DNA of 64,000 bases, taken from positions 198,450,816 through 198,514,815 of the forward strand of contig CP136066.1 in assembly GCA_032622095.1 (NCBI GenBank), read 5' to 3'. The translations under genes were made by a program, and so were the position numbers. The notes beneath the pieces are model-generated. The model saw only the letters and a program-made list of their open reading frames with translations, was not told the origin of the DNA and made no database searches. Position 1 is the first letter of the stretch; every line of letters begins with the position of its first letter. This DNA is from Siphonodentalium dalli (taxonomy: Eukaryota; Mollusca; Scaphopoda; Gadilida; Siphonodentaliidae). Positions 48,414 through 59,093 of the stretch are shown in pieces.

Positions 48414-48589
48414 GGTGTTGACACCCAGGGACCTGTCGACAGGTGAATTGGGTGGTGTCTCACATCAAACTTGGTCAAAATGTTCAATTGTTGGAAATTT
48501 TAAACCTAACAAAACAATAGTTTGAAATTTTACACAAACAATAGGTTGAAATTGTTCTTATAGTTTGATTTTCCAACAATTTATTAGTG

Positions 48590-49050
48590 GCCAGGAAATG
48601 TTTTGTTTTTAAACCAACGTTTTCATATTTTCCTACTTTTGGTCCAAATTTGACTGAAATGGCCATCAATTGGAATTTTCCAATGTTAAGGTGGGTGTGG
48701 GGCTGGAAATTTCCAACATTTCCAACGAACCATGGACGACCCTGTGTGTCCCCCCCCCCTCCACTTGACTGCAGTTATAGACGACTAGATATTAGTATTT
48801 TCCATTCAGGTCTCAAAATTTCCTCATATACTTGGCAGAACGATGGTCGACCCAGTGGATTATGTTCCTCCATCTTGCTAGTGACCACATGACTACTGAT
48901 CCATTCAGAATATAGGCTAGCAGCCAGAACCCAATGGGTAAAGGGGTTGCAAATGGAAACTTTGGTCTGGTTCAAGGCGGAGGTGCAGATGCAAATTCCA
49001 AGGTGGACATCCCCCAAACGGAGACCCTCTGGCCAGGTACTTGTTGACGT
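48590..49050. repeat. Dispersed repeat family E, copy 2
   Basis: It matches 14130-14440 in block order (CCTACTTTTGGTC, TTTGGTCTGGTTCAAGG, GACATCCCCCAAACGGAGAC). Repeated GGAAATTTCCAAC-type words flank it. Overlapping open frames on both strands are not supported as genes. Confidence 0.55.
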
Positions 49051-50855
49051 ACACCCCGACCTTATCTCGTCACGCCCCCAGGGAATGCCGCTCCCACTGA
49101 ACCCCAACCCGACCGATGTGTCTCTCACTTTACGCTAGTAACGTGTGCAAATTGCGATAGGCAAATGGTCATATTGAACTTTTATTTATGATATCGATTC
49201 TTGAAATTCATAAAATAAAAACAAAAATGCTAGTTTCAAAATGTCTCCATGGCGTTTTTGCATCCAATACAAACAATATAAAAGACCGTCTATGACACTG
49301 GTGGCGTGAAACAAAGAGCAGTAAGTAATCACCGCAGATGAGGCCATGCATAATGAGGTCCCCACTGCCCAGATGATGATGCTAGCCCGCTATGATAGTG
49401 GGCGAAGCCAATTTTCAATAGGGACACTTTATGAATCAGGGAAACTTTTGATTCTATAAATTGTGATAAGTCCCAATTCTGCACATTCCAATAGTGTTAA
49501 TCAGTAAAACAGCAGTGTGTAAGTCGGTTACACCCCTCAGTCGGAGTTACGCACCAAGAGAAACAAGGCTCAGTGTCAAATAGCTCGTTCCGGGTTATTA
49601 GTTTTAACGCCATCCGGGTGTATACTAATGTAGAAATTATTTATTCCTATGGGCGCTGGGGCTTTTATTTATAGATATGGGGTTTTTTTTGGGACGCATT
49701 AAAAGTTGTAGTGCGACCCCGAGTACGGTTGTTTTGGGACGCATTAAAAGTTGTAGTGCAACCCGAGTCCGGTAAAAGGTGTAGTTGTTATATCAACAAT
49801 GTGATTTTTGGTTTGTGATAAGCTATGCCAAAAAATAATCTGTAAGTCTTATATGACTCTTTATTATTCCGATCATAGTAATTTACTATCGCCAAGAGAG
49901 TAGTTAAACATTTGCTGATCGTTATAGCCCTCTCGTTCTGACATCGATGTGTGCGTGTCGCTGTATCAATGAAACATGTATTATACGCGACGTATCGTGT
50001 GTCAGTATTTCAAATGTTTATTTCGGATTTCTCATTTTTTTAAAATTTCACAAACCCGTACTTTTATCATCAAGCACACTGCATACACACATACATAAAT
50101 TTAGATATTATGAAGTACATAGTTGTTATCTATGTCCACATATTTTACAATTAGTCCATTTTAGTTGGAATATAATTTATTTATGCTTTATAATACGATC
50201 CTAAGGTCGTTACCATTTCTGACTATGGTTTTCTTGTTACTTTTGCTGCACAACTCCGCTGAAGGGTGTAACCATTACTTATCTTACCAAAGTTCAATCG
50301 CATTTCGCTTATCATAACTGAAGATATTCTCGAAAATATCGGGGGGGGGGCTAACTTGTATATGTTTTGAATGAGAAACTTTAAGTTATTTCGAGGTGTT
50401 TATATGTGATTGGGAAAGGAGATATCACACACCCATAACTACCAAGCGTGCTTATTACTGAGGGTGCAAGGCGCTTGAAATATAAATATTAAAACCATAA
50501 AACCTAACAAATTAACAATCCGAGTCGATAAGAGATACTGTCTGCTTTGAAAATTCCGTCAACAGTTTCTCCCTCAGCTGCTGCGTGTAATTTCCGGAAT
50601 AATTTAGTCTTCGGCAGCTGACTTTGAATTCGTATTATTGAAAAATTAACAAAATAATTATAGCTGTCCCACCAAAAACAACTAATAGATACTGATCGAT
50701 ATGAAATAAATGAATAGAAAATCCAATATCAAAGAAGATAGTGTCTTTCATTTATCACTTCTCATTCCAAACGTGTTATTGTATACTCTGGAATCTTAAT
50801 AAGAAGTTTTAAAAAAAGATTCATAAAAAAGTGGCTTTGAGTCTGATACACGTCG
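49051..50855. other. No gene; small repeats only
   Basis: 49353-49411 is a decayed family F palindrome (ATGAGGTCCCCACTG, GATGCTAGCCCGC). 49690-49785 is a two-unit tandem (TTTTGGGACGCATTAAAAGT, then TGTAGTGC). A G run lies at 50341-50350. The remainder is unassigned. Confidence 0.5.
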
Positions 50856-51688
50856 TAAGGGTATGTTCATACACAGGCAAATTTTAACGGCATATTTATC
50901 AGGCAATTTCTCATATAAAATCGTACGGTGCCAATATATGAATGACAACATGCAATATACAACTCATATTTACCAAAGCTAACAACATGAACAGTACAAT
51001 TTCGATAGTTCCACTTGTAACGGTGCTACTATATAACACATTGCCTTAAAATACCGGTATGATTCATTCTTGAGAGATAATTGAATGCTCTTTACAGGTA
51101 AATTTCGATAGCATCGACACTAGTGTAACTACATTGTTGTGTACTTCTCGTGTAGTTCGTTGTGGTATGGGTGCATTTTATAACCATTTGTGACCCGCCA
51201 TATCAAATCCAGTCGGAAGTCGGGATTTTTTTACCATGTGCCAATGCATTCTCTTATATATGCGAGTCGACCATAGGTCGCCTCGCATATATAAGAGAAT
51301 GCATTAGCCTATCAATTTTTTATCATTTTTTTAAAATAAATGTTTCTTACAATTTTTAGGACATAAAATAAAAAAACATCCATTACCCTGCAGGGAGCCC
51401 CACACATATATAGAAGCACCTAGAAGAGTGTCGTCTATTATTAAATTATTAAAATTGTAAAAAATTGTTAGGCCAATGCATTCTCTTATATATGCGAGGC
51501 GACCTATGGTCGACGCGCATATATAAGAGAATGCATTGGCACAGGGTAAAACAAAATCCCGACTTCCGACTGAATTTGATATGGCGGGTCACATTTTCAC
51601 ATTCGGTTTCTGGCACATTATAGCTTTCTATAGCGAAATGTCTGCAAAAAATTGCCTGGCAAACTTGCCAGTGTATGAACGTACCCTA
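50856..51688. mobile_element. Family G TIR element, copy G3, interrupted by B4
   Basis: The left end TAA-GGGTATGTTCATACACAGG and right end CCAGTGTATGAACGTACCC match G1/G2, and both flanks of the interruption align with the G1 interior. Without the inserted ~405 bases the element is about 430 bases long. Confidence 0.75.
51189..51593 (-). mobile_element. Family B element, copy B4, nested in family G
   Basis: It has TGTGACCCGCCATATCAAAT and its complement at the ends and both palindromes, but the extra spacer is shortened. CGACGCGCAT replaces CGACTCGCAT in the right palindrome. Confidence 0.83.
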
Positions 51689-52099
51689 TACGGTGATATA
51701 TAGTTGCATTTCTTGGGTTGAAAACTGTGGTCGCGCTATTTTGAAGCGTTAAAGGCACCCTATATAAGAATTATATCTATATCACCAGTATCTACTATAT
51801 ACCGTTTCCAGTCTGAAATCTTGGTGGAAACATATATTAAATTTGGCCGGTTTTAATAATTTAAAGAGCGTTTACTAATTACAAACATATAAATTAGTCT
51901 TATAATGGACTGTGAAGGTTGAATGTGGCACATACATCATATAGCGACCAGGTTGGTGTCGTCAGATGAGTTTTGTTGAGTACAATTGAGATCTGAATTT
52001 AACACTGAGAATGTTTCGATTTGCTCCAAATGTTCACGGTGACAAGGCGAAAAGAATGTATGTTCTCCGGTGTATTATATAATGACACCGTTAAACTAA
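51689..52099. other. No feature recognised
   Basis: No gene, RNA or repeat was recognised. Confidence 0.4.
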
Positions 52100-52446
52100 T
52101 TAAAGGTACTCAATCCAATTCGATGGTCCCCATATCATCAGATTCCAACAACAACAACATTTTTTGGAAATGCCGCTTCAGTTATCAGAATCGATTAGTT
52201 GCCCAAAAATAATGCTAACCACAGTCAACTATCGTGTAAAATGCCCGAAATTTATCAACATTTTGTTCAACGAAATCTGGCCGGATTGTCAAATTTCTGA
52301 CATCCAAAGGGTAAAAATTTATACACATCGAGAAATAACAATTTTCAAATCTCTCTGAGCTTTGATGGGTGGGTTCTGCGACTCGAATAAAATATCTTTT
52401 ACCCCCAAAGCCAAAGAAATAGTAATTTGGGAGTATGCCTCTTTAA
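52100..52446 (-). mobile_element. MITE family C, copy C6
   Basis: It begins TTAAAGGTACTCAATCCAAT, with CCCATATCATCAGATTCCAA, and ends with CCAAAGAAATAGTAATTTGG, then GAGTATGCCTCTTTAA. Confidence 0.77.
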
Positions 52447-54065
52447 TGACTATGATATGCGACTTTAATCAGAAAATGGCTGTTATGTGTAATCTGATGT
52501 AACTATATGTGATTTTACAAACGCAAAACGCGATCTAGTTAGGTTATATATACAGTAATTGACAAAATATGCGGTTTAAATGGCTCAGTAATAATGCTAA
52601 ATATTAATTGTCAGTATAACTTAATCGGAAAGATATTTCTAGAAACTTTCTGAGAGAGAAGTTATTTATAAGAAGTCATGTTCATACATGATGGGCGTAA
52701 ATTATACAGTATGGGCAAAGTGTCATGAAGACTTACACATGAATCATGATTAATGAGACAGAATAGTAATGACACCAAGACAGTCTTGTCAATTACATAA
52801 TGTCTGCTTCAATGTTCAAAGTAATATGCATTATATATGAGTGTGGATCCTGCTACCAACAATGATATTGCCTTTGTTGTAATTGTATTGGGGTGCTAAT
52901 ATTTACTAATTCTCTCATTTTGCCGTCAAGTACTCACCTTATAAACTAAACGGAAAGCGTTTCCATATTGCGAATTAAAGAGCTTTGTTAATATTGTAAG
53001 GAGATGGTTCAATATATCTTAGACTGGAATAATATGATACGGTGCGACAAGATCGCGAAGAGACAGGACTACACACTTATGCGCTGTTTAATTTGACATA
53101 ATCACCGTGTATAATAAATTTAAAAGCTGCTGCCAATGTTTTTGTTCCGTGGTAGCCTTCACGAGTTTTGTGTCTCCAATAGAACACATCTCATCTTATA
53201 ACTATGATACATTCACATATTCACTCATATTCAACGTTGAGTAAATTACACCGACACATGTATGTCATGTGTCATTTCTACACAATTTGCATGGTCTAAA
53301 TGTCAACTGTAACACATATTGTGTAGAATTAATACACATTTGTTCTAAGATAAGGAAATGTGCTCCAGGTGGATAACGTTTTATGGATTTTTACTGGAAT
53401 AACAACATTATTTCTTAAAATGAGAAAATAAATCTCAAAATAAGAAATATTTTCTCACCTAGAAAATATTTTTTTGGCAGTGAAAGTGTCGGGAAAAAAG
53501 TGGAGGGGAGCCTTCCATTTCCCTTAGTCCTTTAGTATGACCCCTTCGATTGCCAGCTAACACATCTATTAGACAGGAGAGGACACTCTCTACCCAAAAG
53601 TGGAATACATTAGGTTTGTGCACGTACCATGGGTACGGGCTTTATGAATGTGATAAAAGGTACAGAGACAATTCCGTTGCAAAGTTGTAATGGGTATATT
53701 TTGTTAGAAATTTTACATTCTCTACTTTCAGTGTTTGCTTGACTCACAACGTAGGCCACTACTCAAAGGGCGCCGACCGGGGGGGGGTCGCACCCAAAAT
53801 GTCCAAACCATATTCGCAATGCTATATTAAATATTAATTATCAATAGTTAATTATTATTATCAAGTATGGAATCATAGTTGCCAACCGACGAACCGTGAC
53901 CTCACGTGACCTTTCGAAATCTGGCGTCCGCACATGTCCGTAGATATATATAGAAGAATCCAATGGACTCTTGCTAACCTACGAAACGAGGTATATAACA
54001 TTGATAGATTTTTAAAATAAACCTAATATAGAAAGTACTTTCGACTAGATAACGCTCTTTAAAAT
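52447..54065. other. No gene recognised
   Basis: AT-rich. 53400-53470 has a TCTCAAAATAAGAAAT-type tract that may be the end of a decayed retroposon. A G run is at 53780-53786. Confidence 0.45.
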
Positions 54066-54180
54066 AACTTCTTCGGTTAAGAAACGATCTTTAAAAAACG
54101 CTCTTTAAATTATATAATTATATTTTAAACGCTCTTTAAATTATATAATTATATTTTAAACGCTCTTTAAAAAACGTGTT
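54066..54180. repeat. ~31-bp AT-rich tandem repeat, three to four units
   Basis: AACGCTCTTTAAATTATATA, then ATTATATTTTA, is repeated, with AACGCTCTTTAAAA variants on both sides. Confidence 0.85.
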
Positions 54181-54219
54181 TTTTTGTTATTTCTGAATAC
54201 CTCCGTCATTTAGTCAATA

Positions 54220-54602
54220 TGTGACCCGCCATATCAAATTCAGTCGGAAGTCGGGATTTTTTTTTACCCTGTGCCAATGCATTCTCTTACATATGCGAGT
54301 CGACCATAGGTCGCCTCGCATATATAAGAGAATGCATTGGCCTAACAATTTTTTACAATTTTAATAATTTGTTCTTGTATTCTTTAACAATTTTATAATT
54401 TCAACAATACAGAGCCCCAGACAAACGTGAGCAGACGACACTCTTCTAGTTGCTTCTATATATATGTGTGGGGCTCCCTGCAGGGTAATGGATGTTTATT
54501 TATGTTATGTCCTAAAAATTGTAAGAAACATTTATAAGAGAATGCATTGGCACAGGGTAAAAAAATCCCGACTTCCGACTGGATTTGATATGGCGGGTCA
54601 CA
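54220..54602 (+). mobile_element. Family B element, copy B5, right palindrome lost
   Basis: The left end and left palindrome are intact and the flanks show a TA duplication (AATA-TGTGACC, GGTCACA-TATA). The right palindrome is reduced to its outer arm (TAAGAGAATGCATTGGCACA) joined directly to AGAAACATTTA. This is a clean deletion of one arm and the centre. Confidence 0.82.
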
Positions 54603-55275
54603 TATAATCACCACAATCTAGATACTCATTTTTTTAATACAATCCTAACATCGCATGGCACTTGTTACTTAGATTGAATACTAACCGCTATCTAGTGAAC
54701 TCCGGTTAGATATTGTTTTATGTCTAATCCTTGGCATATTGGCTGACAGGGGAGAGCCATGCATAGAATCTTATACGAACCTGTGCTTCCACTCAATTTT
54801 GTTAGCAAACATGTGAAAAGCAGATATTAGTCTAATTATGGGCGTGTGTTGTTAGGGGTTGGGCGGGTCTCGTTATGTTTCTTCTTTCTACTCCTTTGCT
54901 CAGAGCAATGAAATAATAATTATTAAAATTACTGATAGACGACACCATCATCACCTTAGCGGCGGAGCGGCGAATTAACATTATTAAAATTGATGATAGC
55001 ACATATCATCAGACGGATGTTGTAATCACAAATATGTTGACCTTCCCATTCCAGTAGAGAGTTCCTTTTATCAACGCAATTAGCAGCCCATTGAATAACA
55101 TTACTCCAGACATATGCATCGTTTTCATCAAGGACGTTTATGAAAAGAATGTGTTATAATGACGATATGCCGACCGCATATATCAAAAGAATGTGTTATA
55201 ATTGCGATATGTCGGCCGTGTATAAGTTACTGTGGTCCAAGATGGGTTTGATATTTTGAATAAAGCAGCAATCAG
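54603..55275. other. No gene recognised
   Basis: A two-unit ~48-base tandem at 55143-55222 (AAAAGAATGTGTTATAAT, CGATATGYCGRCCG). The rest is unassigned. Confidence 0.45.
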
Positions 55276-55675
55276 TTAACCCTTTACCCAACAGAAGGGC
55301 CCTGTGCCAATGCATTCTCTTATATATGCGAGTCGACCATAGGTCGCCTCGCATATATAAGAGAATGCATTGGCTTAACACATTAAAAATTATAAAATTG
55401 TTAAAGAATGTAAGAAAAAATGGTAAAAAGTGTTAAAAAAAGATTTTTTTTAGGCCAATGCATTCTCTTATATATGCGAGGCGACCTATGGTCGACTCGC
55501 ATATATAAGAGAATGCATTGGCACAGGGCATAACTGTAACTATCACAATGTGGTCAAGGAGCCGGTTCCAATGATACCCATATTTGTATGGTTCTATTGA
55601 GACAGACCGAAGATAGTTTAGGCTGTTGAAGCTTTATTTGGCAGGTTTTGGCCGGTTTGTTGGGTAAAGGGTTAA
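55276..55675 (-). mobile_element. Family A element, copy A5 (inverted)
   Basis: TTAA-flanked, in the opposite orientation to A1-A4: the short arm with CCCTTTACCCAACAGAAGGG comes first. Both palindromes are present and match A1 almost base for base. Confidence 0.87.
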
Positions 55676-56029
55676 TATCTCAGCCACCAACAATCACAGC
55701 TAACGATGAACAGTATTCTAGATATACGATTCGACCTATAACCAAAAACAGTATACTACAAACGATCAACACATCTTCTGCATGAACCCGGAGTACCACT
55801 TCACGTTTTATCGGGTCTGAGGAAATACCATTCAGCATATTAATGCATCGATAAAACGTAGATAACTTGGAGTAACGTGGATATTATTGCACTTTGTTGG
55901 TTCTATGCTGTTACAGTATTTCGGTTGGTACTTTGGCCATTTTTTTCCTGTATAATTATGCATGTATAGACTATACATGCACCATTAGAAAAATGGCCAA
56001 TGAACCAAATGAAATACCATGTCATTTGC
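55676..56029. other. Small hairpin; otherwise no feature
   Basis: Near 55929-56005, TTGGCCATTTTT and AAAAATGGCCAA enclose an ATGCATGTATAGACTATACATGC palindrome region. Confidence 0.5.
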
Positions 56030-56344
56030 AGAATGAGTGATGCTATCCCACACAGTGGGCAAGTCTCACCAAATTCACCCTCTGGGGACCTAAGACGTCA
56101 TTCTGATTTGGCCTCATCTTCTGGGAAGTATCTGTTTTAGTTACTTTTTTCCCTTATGGGAAGTTTATATATCCCATAATTTGCATATGACAAATGCTTG
56201 GGAACTTCAATCTGATCCTAGCTAGATCTCTCATAGCAGTTGTGGCCTAGCTAACCAGAATGAGGTTCACAGAGGGTGAATTTGATTAAACTAGCCCGCC
56301 GTGCGGGATAGCGTCACACTAAATTCTTCCTCTGGGCACCTCAA
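56030..56344. mobile_element. Family F composite, second copy
   Basis: A partial palindrome at 56030-56092 and a fuller one at 56260-56344 flank a spacer that is the inverse of the spacer at 30188-30351. This supports a real ~315-base element with two palindromic ends. Confidence 0.68.
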
Positions 56345-56509
56345 ATGAAATACACACTATTCGCAGCCTTGACAGCCGACAATTACTGCTTGTTTGGTTC
56401 TTCAGATCTGCAGAACAAAAACAGTTGAGGTATGAAGAACCAGATATGAGTTTAAGCTGGACTGCTTTAGTGATCCATAACATGATGATGATAACGATCA
56501 CCATCATAA

Positions 56510-57346
56510 TATATATATTCTTTATTTCGGACTAATGTGTCCATATATGGATTAGATAGAATATCTCAAATTAATATAAAATGTGGTTCCACATAGTAAA
56601 TAGTTCTAAGTTATATTGAATATCTGAATTGCAAATGGCAGAAATCAGAGAATTTGAGCTTGGTTGCATTCTCCCACGGAAGCTGTAAATACTTTTTCTT
56701 CGTAACATCAGCAAGGTTGGCACCCGCCTCGAGACAAACTTCTCACTTTCGATGCACGAACGTTCATATCCCATCAAGAGTCTGAATGAATTGTTATAGC
56801 AAACAATGAGTTTCCTTATGTTGGACTGGGAAAACGTAGTCCACAGGTGAGAACAGTACATTGGAGCGACATATCGTTCAAACAGAAATGTTTTTACATG
56901 AATTGAGCATCTCGGAAACCTCCTAACCAGCATGTTTGCCCTTGCACATACAGATCTGAATTGACGTGCGATATCATCATCATCAGTGGGATCTTCCATT
57001 ATAATATGACCAAGATATTTACACGAGGGAACGTACCTGAGATCTTCTCCACATAATTGTAATTTTGGAAGAGACACAATATCCAATGTCTTCGGAATGA
57101 AAGACATAGCCATTGTTTTGTTGGTGTTATATACCATTTTGAGTTCTTGAGTGACATTCTCGCAAACACGCAGAAGACGTTGCATGCCAAAAGCAGCGGG
57201 TGCTATCAAACACATATCGTCAGCATATGATAGATTATTTATCAGTTGACCACCAATGATACATCCAACATTAGTTTTGTTGAGTTCCTTACTGATTTCG
57301 TCAGTATAAATGTTGAATAGAAAAGGGCTGAGGATGCTTGCCACCC
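56510..57346 (-). pseudogene. Non-LTR retrotransposon reverse transcriptase, 3' part
   Basis: The frame 56571-57344 (minus) encodes 257 residues with no internal stop. It begins in the SILSPFLFNIYTDE block of the RT finger/palm, has the catalytic YADD (residues 40-43, about 57216-57227), and then a thumb-like region with PSCKYLGHIIMEDPTDDD. LINE RTs copy their RNA at a nicked target in the nucleus. After the stop the minus strand runs to an AATAAAG-like sequence and a short TATATATT tail near 56512, consistent with the LINE 3' end. The N-terminal half, including the first catalytic aspartate block, lies beyond a 1.38-kb insertion at 58734-59093. Clade is not assigned. The open frame suggests the element is not ancient, but it is inactive. 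Confidence 0.9.
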
Positions 57347-57349
57347 TTA

Positions 57350-58730
57350 GGGTCTATTCTCATTGCACACGCGCGTGCGATTAATCGCAGCGTTTTTTAA
57401 GGTGCGTGTTAACATATTAACGCAGTGCGATTCGTGATCAATTATCTTGCTCAATCAGCCACGTCCTATTCGTGACCAATCATTATTGCAATCAGCCTCG
57501 TCATTGAGATAGCCGTTACAGAGAATGGCATGGTTCACTCGGTCACATATACTATCCGGGTACAGTCATTCTCATAACTGATGGGCGATAAAATAATAAA
57601 TGTACGGGAAGGAAATGGCTTGGAAAGAAGTTTCCTACGTATAGCTAGCATCCGTGGTGATTTTTGTAGAATTCAATCGAATTATATTACCTGTCAGTCT
57701 CGCGCAAAACTGTACCCAACATTGTGAATATATATAGAGTGATAGTAATGTGCCGTTTAGCATGTGCGATCACTGATGATAAGCCGCCGAATGATGACGA
57801 TCAAATTGAAATCAATCGCTCATGCGAACAGCGTCCTGGCGACAGAATGAGACCTTAAACGATGCGTTTGTGACTCTTAAGGTCGAATTCTGAGTCCCAT
57901 CACTTATTCCATTTGAATGGTGGTTCGTCAATTATAAATTATAGTACCGCGTTGCCACTGTTGCCAGCGGCTATACAAATAAGCACTCGATGATGGGGGA
58001 GGGGGGGTCTGAAGAAGAAAAAAACGTTCATACACAGGGTTAACATGAAAATCCCTCCCAACCATGGGTCTACCATCCTCCCTGCATGCAAATCTATTTG
58101 TTTTTTCTCCAACAACCTGGGGTCTCATCCCCTCTTTCCCCATAATTTTTACTGGATATCATGTTTGAGTACAACTGTTTTAAATGAGCTTTATTCAGAA
58201 AGACGATTTTTGTCAGACCTAATTCAACCACTTGAATCGTACACTTTTGATAATATTGAGTGATAATAACAATACTATACACAAAACTCCTGTAATCTGT
58301 GTTGTGTTCGTACTATATAGTGTTATTTTCGTTACAAGCTGGAATAAAATATGCATATTTATGCCCAACTACATGGAATTGAACCCTCTATTTTAAATTA
58401 TAATTAGCTAGATATAAATTGTGTCCTCAAAACTTATGTCATTTTGATGGCACGGCTAGTTATACTCAAATTATACCTGAGTAAATCTAACTGAGGAAAA
58501 CTAAAGTTAATATATCAGCATATATATGTGGTCACCCCCAACCAAAAGTACTTTATCAGCCTCCAACCCACCCTAGCCCTGTGTGTGAATGTGTTCGTCA
58601 GACCTCCACCCCTATTGGGGGACCACTTAGCAGTGGGCGGAAGGAATGCAATCGAACACACATATAGAGTCGCTCGACCTTAAAAAACGCTGCGATTAAT
58701 CGCACGCGCGTGTGCAATGAGAATAGACCC
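57350..58730. mobile_element. 1.38-kb TIR transposon inserted in the RT gene
   Basis: GGGTCTATTCTCATTGCACA and onward is mirrored perfectly for ~54 bases by the right end (TGTGCAATGAGAATAGACCC). The element is flanked by TTA on the left and TAA on the right, so the duplicated target is TA, or a mutated TWA. It has no transposase. A second, shorter inverted pair lies inside it (GGGTCTGAAGAAGAAAAAAA near 58004; CGTCAGACCTCCACCCC near 58595), possibly an older nested element. Confidence 0.85.
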
Positions 58731-58733
58731 TAA

Positions 58734-59093
58734 CTCCTCTGGAAGGGGAGAAAGAAGACGAGAAACATGACCCCCATCTTACATTGAATGTTTGTCTTTT
58801 CATCCAGTGAGACATCTGATAAGTACAGGAGATATGCCACGTTGTTCGAGTGTAGTAACAGCTTGTTTCGATCGACTCGGTCAAATGCTTACTCGCGTCC
58901 AGGAAGCACACGAATACAGGAGTATTTTTTGTTATAGTGTTTTAATGTGAAAACACCACCATCCGTTGAGAGTGCCGTCTTGAAACCAAATTGATTGTCA
59001 GAAGTGTGAAGATTGTCCTTAATTTATTGCAAGGATCACTGATTCCAAAACTTTCGACATAATACTGGAAATTGGGTGTCAGACCGGTTTTCC
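58734..59093 (-). pseudogene. Non-LTR retrotransposon reverse transcriptase, 5' part
   Basis: On the minus strand a FLDASK motif (58888-58905) marks the first catalytic block of the RT palm (usual form F.DASKAFD). Upstream residues in other frames correspond to the NQFGFK-type block, so at least one frameshift and several stops are present. The left edge abuts the 57350-58730 insertion exactly where the 3' part begins, so the two are one broken gene. The right edge meets the inverted-repeat structure at 59094. Confidence 0.75.
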
